This document shows positions 1 to 4,780 of a DNA stretch of 6,654 nt, piece by piece. The notes beneath the pieces are model-generated. The model did no database searches and was not told where the DNA came from. It saw nothing but the letters and a program-made list of their open reading frames with translations. The first letter of the stretch is position 1; each line of letters opens with the position of its first letter. The position numbers and the translations under genes were made by a program. The DNA is from Actinomycetota bacterium (GTDB lineage Bacteria; Acidobacteriota; Blastocatellia; Chloracidobacteriales; Chloracidobacteriaceae), in NCBI GenBank assembly GCA_013298335.1, contig JAAFHI010000194.1, positions 1 to 6,654 on the forward strand, read 5' to 3'.

Positions 1-34
1 GACGAAGAAAGCGGCGGACCATTCACAGAAATGA

Positions 35-1066
35 TTACTTCCACGGATATTGCATGAACGGCGGCGGTTCGAAGCCGCGCGTCTCGAACATCCGGTGAAC
101 GGCCTTGTCGCCAATCAGATCGAGCGGTCGGACGCCTTTTTCATTTGGTGCGCCGGGATTGGCACCGAAGTCGAGCAGAAGCACGATCAGCTCCAAATTC
201 GAGCCATTGACCGCGTCGTGCAGGGGTGTTCGCCCTTCTCGATCGGAAACCGTTGGCCGCGCGCCGTGTTCAAGCAGCAAGCGTGAATACTCAAGGTCAC
301 GGAAGGAAGACACCGTCGAGAACAAAGGCGTCCGGCCCTGATCGTCTCGCGCCTCGACGTCCGCGCCGCTGGCAAGCAACAGCCGAACCGTTGCCTCGCC
401 GAATCGAAAGTTGATGTTGACGGCGTAATGAAGCGGGGTCTGGCCATAATTATCCCTGTCATTCACGGAAAATCCCTGATCCAGCAGATATTGAACCAGT
501 GCCGGATTTCCGGATTGTGCCGCCAGATGGAGGAGCGAGCGACCGCATTCCAGACTCGGCCCCTGTTTCATTTCGCGGAAAAACCCGAACGGGCCGCAGT
601 CGGAAACCTGACCGCCGGGGTAACGGTACCGAAGCGATTCAGGAACGAGGCGCGTGTAAAACACCACCTCCGGGAGATTGCCCCTTTCCGCGGCGGCGCG
701 AACGCCGTGCCCCTGGATCACCGATGAGTAAACACAAAAACCGAAGCAGAGCCAGAATATCCCCCCGGACATACCGATGGTGATCTTTGCGACATCATTC
801 CCGTTCGCCTGATCCGGAATTGTTTTCTCGGGGAGCGAGAACGGATTTTTCGTCAGCAGCAGGATGCCGCCCGCGACCGACAGTCCGACCAGCCAGTGCA
901 GGTTCGCGATGAAGAAGCTGTCGGCGAGAAACGCCCGCTTCCAGTCGGCGTGTCCGGGAAAGAAATAGAAATCGGCGGAAAAGATCACGATGCACCGGAC
1001 TGCCAGCATCGTGAACGCTCCCGCCGTCGCCATGCGTTTGAAAAGTGCGCGTGTTTCCGGCTTCAT
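35..1066 (-). CDS. Membrane-anchored ankyrin-repeat protein, function unknown
   Basis: With the ATG at 1066 the product is 343 residues. The N-terminal third has three likely membrane segments (hydrophobic runs coded around 1022-960, 915-852 and 783-710). The C-terminal half holds about four ankyrin repeats, seen as successive GRSLLHLAAQSGN, GQTPLHYAV, GRTPLFSTV and GRTPLHDAV units, each followed by an LLL..GA helix pair, plus a degenerate last unit. Ankyrin repeats bind proteins, so a membrane-tethered binding scaffold is inferred; no catalytic motif is visible. Start choice is uncertain. The frame stays open to a TTG at 1144, but that codon lies inside a repeat element that appears to have inserted here. 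AAAGGAG lies 2 bases before the ATG at 1075 and 11 before the ATG at 1066; the second spacing is more usable. The gene is last in the co-directional row, and bases 1-34 beyond it hold nothing I can call. Confidence 0.82.
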   Translation of the reverse strand: MKPETRALFKRMATAGAFTMLAVRCIVIFSADFYFFPGHADWKRAFLADSFFIANLHWLVGLSVAGGILLLTKNPFSLPEKTIPDQANGNDVAKITIGMSGGIFWLCFGFCVYSSVIQGHGVRAAAERGNLPEVVFYTRLVPESLRYRYPGGQVSDCGPFGFFREMKQGPSLECGRSLLHLAAQSGNPALVQYLLDQGFSVNDRDNYGQTPLHYAVNINFRFGEATVRLLLASGADVEARDDQGRTPLFSTVSSFRDLEYSRLLLEHGARPTVSDREGRTPLHDAVNGSNLELIVLLLDFGANPGAPNEKGVRPLDLIGDKAVHRMFETRGFEPPPFMQYPWK

Positions 1067-1132
1067 CAGGTTCATCGCTCCTTTGAAAAGGTGGATGAAA
1101 CCTTCGACACCGGCGCGGAACGATTGTTCCCC

Positions 1133-1303
1133 GTAACTGTTCAACCGCGATCTGCCCTGCCCTCAACGACAGGGCTATTTCCCTTGAAAGCCCCGTGAAC
1201 GGGGCTCAGAAATCAGGAAAACCGGTTTGAGCCTCGTTCACGAGGCTTGCTTCTGAATAGCCCTGTCCTTGAGGGCAGGGCGACGACCGGGCTGAACATT
1301 TCC
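1133..1303. repeat. MITE-like palindromic element, copy 1 (IS66-type ends suspected)
   Basis: The ~171-base element fills most of the gap between the alpha/beta hydrolase and ankyrin genes. Its ends are GTAACTGTTCAAC (1133-1145) and GCTGAACATTTCC (1291-1303), inverted repeats matching at 10 of 13 positions. A direct repeat GTTCCCC touches both ends (1126-1132 and 1304-1310), as a target-site duplication would. Inside is a nested palindrome series: 23-base outer arms 1154-1176 and 1259-1281 (complementary with one mismatch), the perfect hairpins AGCCCCGTGAACGGGGCT (1189-1206) and AGCCTCGTTCACGAGGCT (1230-1247), and a central AAACCGGTTT (1219-1228). Copy 2 at 3418-3585 has the same order with nearly identical stems but diverged linkers. 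GTAA ends and 8-base duplications are typical of IS66 elements. There is no transposase, so it would be non-autonomous. Its strong hairpins may also affect read-through. Confidence 0.82.
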
Positions 1304-1326
1304 GTTCCCCCGACCGACAAACCCGG

Positions 1327-2460
1327 TCAACGATTGCGCTTAAACACACCCGGAAGCCGCTTCTTCAGCACGTCCTTGACCACATGGCCGCCCGGATTCA
1401 GGTGCTTCCGCATGTGGTTGATCATCAGATAGCCGTCGTAAAACTTGAACGGCGTCTGCCCCGTCGTGTAGTGCCCGCAGTGCATCCACGCCACCTGGTG
1501 CGGCACGCGCTGGCGCTCGAATTCGCAGAAGGTCTGACGCGAGAGGTGCGGCAGAAACGTCATGTCGTAGTGGGCCGCGATGAGCAGCGTCTTGTGGCCG
1601 CGATATTCCGGCTGGTTCATGCGTCCGATGAACGGAAACGGGCTGATGGTCGTCCAGTAGTCGCGCAGTTCGTTGCGCGTGATGTTGCCCGCCAGACCTT
1701 CCTTGACGTGGCTCGTCGAAATGCCCGTCCAGACCACATCCGCGAAGTAACTCGAAACGTGATTGAAGGCCGCGATTTTCAGGCGCGGGTCGTGAACGTA
1801 GGCCATGAACGCCACGCACGAGCCAATGCTCGTCCCGATGACGCCGAATTTCGTGTAGCCCTGCCCTTCCAGCCAGTCGAGCGTCATCTTCACTTCATGG
1901 ACGGCCTGCCGGACGGATTGAATCGTCCGCCCGATGTTCGGGCTGACCATGTAGTCGGCGCGGACCTGATGGTCGGGCCGCCGGTTGCCGTGGTACGGCA
2001 GGCGCATCAGTACCGACGCCATGCCGAAGGCGTTCACGCCCTGGCAGACGGCGACGTGGCTCGCCTGATCGCCGTTCCACTGCGGCAGGACCAGCACCAC
2101 CGGCGGACGCTCGGTCGCGTTCGGACGCTCGCGCACCGGGAAGTAGCGCACCCACGCCGTGTTGTTCATTTCATGGGGCGTTTCGACCGAACTCGGAAAG
2201 GTCAGCCAGTCGTCGTGCAGATGCCAGTCGCGGATTGGCTCGGGCGGCGCGTAAAACTGTTCGCTGCGCGGCACGGTCTGGGCCGTGTACTCGCGCAGAA
2301 ACTCACCCGGCGTCGCGAAATCGTCTGGCGACAGGGTTTTACCAAGGTAGGTAGCGTTGTCCGAAAGATGTTCGAGGCCCCAATCAAAGGCGCTGGCGCG
2401 GCGGTGACGATCGACTTTCGAAAGGCTGACTTCCCAGTTCTGAATGAAACGCTTGAGCAT
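1327..2460 (-). CDS. Alpha/beta hydrolase, ABHD18-like
   Basis: The 377-residue protein has a recognisable alpha/beta-hydrolase core. A strand VVLVLPQWNG (about 121-130) is followed by a second strand and an LPYHGNRRP loop (154-162) that could form the oxyanion region. The nucleophile elbow is GTSIGS (209-214) with Ser211. Asp299 in the TLLIAAHYD strand and His330 in CGHYTTG are candidate acid and base, giving a plausible Ser-Asp-His triad. Overall organisation, including a long N-terminal segment of roughly 115 residues before the core, is like the ABHD18 group (DUF2048-type), whose bacterial members lack a settled substrate; an esterase or lipase-like activity is only inferred. There is no signal peptide or membrane segment, so it is probably cytoplasmic. 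The ATG at 2460 is the natural start although no clear Shine-Dalgarno precedes it. It sits 83 bases after the MBL gene. Confidence 0.87.
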   Translation of the reverse strand: MLKRFIQNWEVSLSKVDRHRRASAFDWGLEHLSDNATYLGKTLSPDDFATPGEFLREYTAQTVPRSEQFYAPPEPIRDWHLHDDWLTFPSSVETPHEMNNTAWVRYFPVRERPNATERPPVVLVLPQWNGDQASHVAVCQGVNAFGMASVLMRLPYHGNRRPDHQVRADYMVSPNIGRTIQSVRQAVHEVKMTLDWLEGQGYTKFGVIGTSIGSCVAFMAYVHDPRLKIAAFNHVSSYFADVVWTGISTSHVKEGLAGNITRNELRDYWTTISPFPFIGRMNQPEYRGHKTLLIAAHYDMTFLPHLSRQTFCEFERQRVPHQVAWMHCGHYTTGQTPFKFYDGYLMINHMRKHLNPGGHVVKDVLKKRLPGVFKRNR

Positions 2461-2489
2461 GAGTAAAAAACACGATTTCCCGAAAAGAA

Positions 2490-2541
2490 GAACGAAAACC
2501 GGGGGGATGACCGGTGTTCACGGGCTCTTTTCTGCTTGAGT
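2490..2541. repeat. Possible decayed half of the palindromic element
   Basis: In the 83-base gap between the MBL and alpha/beta hydrolase genes, a GAAAACCGG followed after 13 bases by GTTCACGGGCT and then CTTTTCTGCTTGAG recalls the right half of copy 1: GAAAACCGG, GTTCACGAGGCT, TGCTTCTGAATAG in the same order. Spacing is similar, but one stem base is missing and the stem partner is lost. No terminal repeat or target duplication is visible. Chance similarity in a short GC-rich gap is a real alternative. Confidence 0.25.
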
Positions 2542-2543
2542 GA

Positions 2544-3389
2544 TTATTCCCGGACGCCGACGACCGAGTATTTGCCGTCAGTTTCCGCAATGTAGCCCAT
2601 CGGCACGACCGGATCGTGTTCGAAAACATTCAGCCAGTGCTCGGCGGCGGCCTGCGGAATGAGCTTTTTCTTGTTTTCGAGGAGTTCCACCGGGTAGAGG
2701 TCATAGCCCATCACCCACGCGTAGGGCAGATGCGCCGTCGTCGGCAGCACGTCGGCCCAGTAGAACGCCGTCTCGCCCCCGGAGGTGATTTTCACGCACT
2801 GGGTAAAGTCGTTGTGACCGCGCACCGGCACGACCGTCACACCCGGCGCGACGTCCTGAACGCCCTCGGCAAAGGTCAGTTGGCCGTTCGCCGCGACCGG
2901 TTCCCAGTCTTCCTTCATGTAGCTCGCGCGGTCACGCTCGTGCGGCGCGCGGGCATGTTCGAATTCCTCGCGCTGGACCACGTACCGGGCATTCGGAAAG
3001 GTCGGCCTGATCGTTCCATCGGCGTCGCGGAAGGTATTGCCGCCGACGTGATCGAAATGCAGGTGGGTGCAGATGACCATCGTCACGTCGGCGGGCGTGA
3101 GACCGAGCGCGGCGAGCGATTTCGGCACGGTCGTCTCGTGGGCAATGCCGTACATCGCGCGGTGCTTGTCGCTCCACTTCTCGCCGATGCCGGTGTCCAC
3201 CAGAATCGTCTCGTCGGGCGTTCTGACCAGTAACGTATTCAAACCGAGCGTGATGCGGTGTTTTTCATCGGCGGGAAAGAATTTTTCCCACAACACGCGC
3301 GGCACGACGCCGAACATGGCCCCGCCGTCGAGGCGGAACGTGCCGTCCGACACGATGTCCAGTTGAAAATCTCCAAGACGAATGCTCAT
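2544..3389 (-). CDS. Metallo-beta-lactamase-fold hydrolase (AHL-lactonase-like group)
   Basis: The 281-residue protein carries a complete zinc-binding set for the MBL fold. THLHFDHVGG (108-117) supplies His109, His111, Asp113 and His114; His192 lies in VPVRGHN; Asp213 in FYWADVLP is the bridging ligand; and His258 in the FEHDP motif is the likely last ligand. ILVDTGIG (62-69) is the usual strand and turn before the active site. Length and motif order fit the single-domain branch that includes N-acyl-homoserine-lactone lactonases and related lactone or ester hydrolases. Substrate cannot be told from sequence, so quorum quenching is only one option. No signal peptide is present. The ATG at 3389 is the first plausible start; AAGAGGT sits about 14 bases upstream, rather far. 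Repeat copy 2 ends just upstream. Removing it would put this start about 20 bases after the previous gene's stop, implying an original operon. Confidence 0.92.
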   Translation of the reverse strand: MSIRLGDFQLDIVSDGTFRLDGGAMFGVVPRVLWEKFFPADEKHRITLGLNTLLVRTPDETILVDTGIGEKWSDKHRAMYGIAHETTVPKSLAALGLTPADVTMVICTHLHFDHVGGNTFRDADGTIRPTFPNARYVVQREEFEHARAPHERDRASYMKEDWEPVAANGQLTFAEGVQDVAPGVTVVPVRGHNDFTQCVKITSGGETAFYWADVLPTTAHLPYAWVMGYDLYPVELLENKKKLIPQAAAEHWLNVFEHDPVVPMGYIAETDGKYSVVGVRE

Positions 3390-3417
3390 CAGCGGTTTCG
3401 CAAACCTCTTACTTTCC

Positions 3418-3585
3418 GTAACTGTTCAGCATGTCGCCCTGCCCTCAAGGACAGGGCTGTTTTCTTCTCAAGCCCCGTGAACGGGGCTCCGGAATCGAGA
3501 AACCAGGTTTCAGAGCCTCGTTCACGAGGCTTGTTTTGAAGAGCCCTGTCCTTGAGGGCAGGGCGAACGGCGGCTGAACAGTGAC
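3418..3585. repeat. MITE-like palindromic element, copy 2, with 8-base target duplication
   Basis: This is the cleaner copy, about 168 bases. Ends GTAACTGTTCAGC (3418-3430) and GCTGAACAGTGAC (3573-3585) are inverted repeats differing at one base. TACTTTCC flanks it directly on both sides (3410-3417 and 3586-3593), an 8-base target duplication. Outer stems 3434-3458 and 3542-3566 are perfectly complementary over 25 bases, and each is itself nearly palindromic (CCCTGCCCT / AGGACAGGG). Inside are AGCCCCGTGAACGGGGCT (3471-3488), the central GAAACCAGGTTTC (3499-3511) and AGCCTCGTTCACGAGGCT (3514-3531). The two inner hairpins are also 16/18 complementary to each other, so the element can fold either as one long stem or as a chain of small ones. 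It lies between the 122-residue membrane protein and the MBL gene and supplies the last base of the former's stop codon. Confidence 0.88.
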
Positions 3586-3953
3586 TACTTTCCGAGTGAA
3601 CCGAACACCACCACCAGACAGAGACCGAACAGCAGCAACGGCATGATGATGGCCACCAGCACGCCCGCCAGAAATCCGAACCACCGATAGCGAACGATCA
3701 GAAAGATGGTGCCCGCCACGCCGACCAGGAACCAGAACGCCATGGTCACCATCCCGGCCACGCTCGCCACTTCGCCGCCAATCGGAAAAATCTGCACCAC
3801 GATCGTTTCAATGAACAGCAGAATCATCGCGTAGGCGTAAAAGCCGAAAAATCCGACAATCGCCTGCACGGCAAAGTGAACACTCGGCTTTTTCGGCGGC
3901 GCGGCGGGCTGGGCGGGCGTCGGCTGGCCGTACGGATTGGCGTATGGGGTCAT
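3585..3953 (-). CDS. Small membrane protein with proline-rich N-terminus
   Basis: The 122-residue product is not one I can name. The first ~24 residues are a flexible Pro/Ala/Gln-rich tail (YANPYGQPTPAQPAAPPKK), followed by three strongly hydrophobic stretches at about 27-57, 63-88 and 94-117. The layout matches many small bacterial inner-membrane proteins with a cytosolic proline-rich tail and no enzymatic motif. The start is well supported: ATG at 3953 with GAGGA 8 bases upstream. The stop is TAG. Its last base comes from the inserted repeat element, and without the insertion the same codon would read TAA, so the insertion left the protein intact. A 92-base gap separates it from the upstream gene, so it may begin its own transcript. 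Confidence 0.78.
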   Translation of the reverse strand: MTPYANPYGQPTPAQPAAPPKKPSVHFAVQAIVGFFGFYAYAMILLFIETIVVQIFPIGGEVASVAGMVTMAFWFLVGVAGTIFLIVRYRWFGFLAGVLVAIIMPLLLFGLCLVVVFGSLGK

Positions 3954-3961
3954 CGAAGTGG

Positions 3962-3966
3962 TCCTC
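3962..3966 (-). promoter_or_regulatory. Ribosome binding site of the 122-residue membrane protein
   Basis: On the minus strand GAGGA stands 8 bases before the ATG at 3953, a near-ideal Shine-Dalgarno spacing that fixes this start. No convincing promoter was found in the rest of the gap to 4045. Confidence 0.6.
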
Positions 3967-4045
3967 GGAATTTATTCAGTGCGCAAATTTACACAGCCGG
4001 ACGCAATATCCAAAGCCTTGACGTTCTTCCCGGAAAAAAGATGAC

Positions 4046-4384
4046 TTAGCGGAAGGGCGGAAGAGCCGCGAAGCAAAGCCCGTGAGCCAAAAGGAAAAGA
4101 AGGACGCCGATCACTCCGCCCGAGAAAAACGGGAAAGAGTCGTGGCCCCGACCGGTATGGGCCATCACGACCCAGATCCCCGACCAAATCACGAACGGCG
4201 CGTAAAAAACCGACAAAAAGACAACCCCGGAAATACCGTTCGGCAGTATTTGGCTGGCAACGGCAAAGCCGAAGAACAGCGAGATAAAACCGCCGACCGC
4301 GCCGAAAAGCGCACCGCCGACCATCAGGGCAAATTTATTCAGCTTCGACGGTTTTTCAGGAATCCCGACGGTGTCCGATTCCAT
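4046..4384 (-). CDS. Small multi-pass membrane protein, unknown function
   Basis: The 112-residue product starts with a short polar cytosolic segment (MESDTVGIPEKPSKLNK). It then has about three hydrophobic segments (roughly 18-46, 51-76 and 87-106), the first rich in glycine with a GGALFGAVGG packing motif. No catalytic motif and no recognised family. The frame also opens four codons earlier at a GTG (4396) directly behind the TAA of the preceding gene, but the ATG at 4384 has GAGGT 5 bases upstream and is preferred. With only 12 bases between the genes it is almost certainly co-transcribed with the 120-residue membrane protein and, by extension, with the radical SAM gene. It ends the four-gene run; a T-rich tract follows the stop but no clear terminator hairpin. 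Confidence 0.72.
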   Translation of the reverse strand: MESDTVGIPEKPSKLNKFALMVGGALFGAVGGFISLFFGFAVASQILPNGISGVVFLSVFYAPFVIWSGIWVVMAHTGRGHDSFPFFSGGVIGVLLFLLAHGLCFAALPPFR

Positions 4385-4389
4385 GCGCG

Positions 4390-4394
4390 ACCTC
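4390..4394 (-). promoter_or_regulatory. Ribosome binding site of the 112-residue membrane protein
   Basis: GAGGT on the minus strand, just past the TAA of the upstream gene and 5 bases before the ATG at 4384. It decides in favour of this ATG over the GTG at 4396, which would place the site inside the coding region. Confidence 0.5.
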
Positions 4395-4396
4395 AC

Positions 4397-4759
4397 TTAC
4401 CGTGCAATGAAATACACGACGCCCGCCACCGGCGAACCGCACAGTCCGGCGAGCAGCAGGCACAGCACCAGAACCTGAAACACTTTTTGAAGGGCGAACA
4501 TCCGCATCTGACGGTAGGCGAAGATGAACTCGATGACGCTACAGATCAGGAACATCCCGCCGAACCAGATGCCGAGCGCCTCACGCCAGGAAATCTGAAC
4601 CGCGAAGCGGTGGGCGAGTCCGAACGCCAGCGCGGACAGAACGATCCAGCCGACCGACGACCAGAGGCAGGCGTTGAAGTACGCCCCCATCCGGATGCGC
4701 CCGGTGGACGGCTTCGGACGCCGCCGCCAGGCTCTCCATTTTTGAAAGAATCGGTTCAT
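4397..4759 (-). CDS. Small membrane protein with basic N-terminus, unknown function
   Basis: The 120-residue product begins with a strongly basic, aromatic segment (MNRFFQKWRAWRRRPKP), typical of a cytosolic membrane-contact tail. Three hydrophobic segments follow at about 28-48, 60-80 and 91-117. A charged stretch (YRQMRMFALQK) separates the last two. I recognise no family. The ATG at 4759 is chosen over an in-frame GTG at 4771. Neither has a strong ribosome site, though a G-rich stretch precedes the ATG. It lies 21 bases behind the radical SAM stop and 12 bases before the next gene, so it belongs to the same transcript. A role as a membrane partner of the radical SAM enzyme is inferred only from position. 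Confidence 0.72.
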   Translation of the reverse strand: MNRFFQKWRAWRRRPKPSTGRIRMGAYFNACLWSSVGWIVLSALAFGLAHRFAVQISWREALGIWFGGMFLICSVIEFIFAYRQMRMFALQKVFQVLVLCLLLAGLCGSPVAGVVYFIAR

Positions 4760-4780
4760 CGCCCGCCCCACCGAAAAGTT

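Noticed and set aside
1133..1303. CRISPR-like or tRNA-like reading of the palindromic element
   Set aside because: Units are inverted rather than direct, are not regularly spaced by unique spacers, and no acceptor stem, anticodon arm or TPsiC loop can be drawn.
1384..2466. Long open frame of 360 codons on the plus strand
   Set aside because: It lies wholly opposite the alpha/beta hydrolase gene, is unusually rich in Arg, His and Val, and shows no family motif; it is an antisense shadow typical of GC-rich coding DNA.
3418..3585. Element as a plain bidirectional terminator
   Set aside because: Hairpins are strong, but terminal inverted repeats, flanking target duplications and a second similar copy are better explained by a mobile element; T tracts after stems are weak. 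A termination side effect remains possible.
3967..4045. Possible sigma-70 promoter on the minus strand (TTGGAT, 16 bases, TAAATT)
   Set aside because: Only 3/6 and 4/6 matches to the consensus boxes; similar strength arises by chance in a gap of this length.
4020..4050. Possible terminator after the 112-residue gene (TTTTTT on the minus strand)
   Set aside because: The T run is not preceded by a stem longer than about four base pairs.
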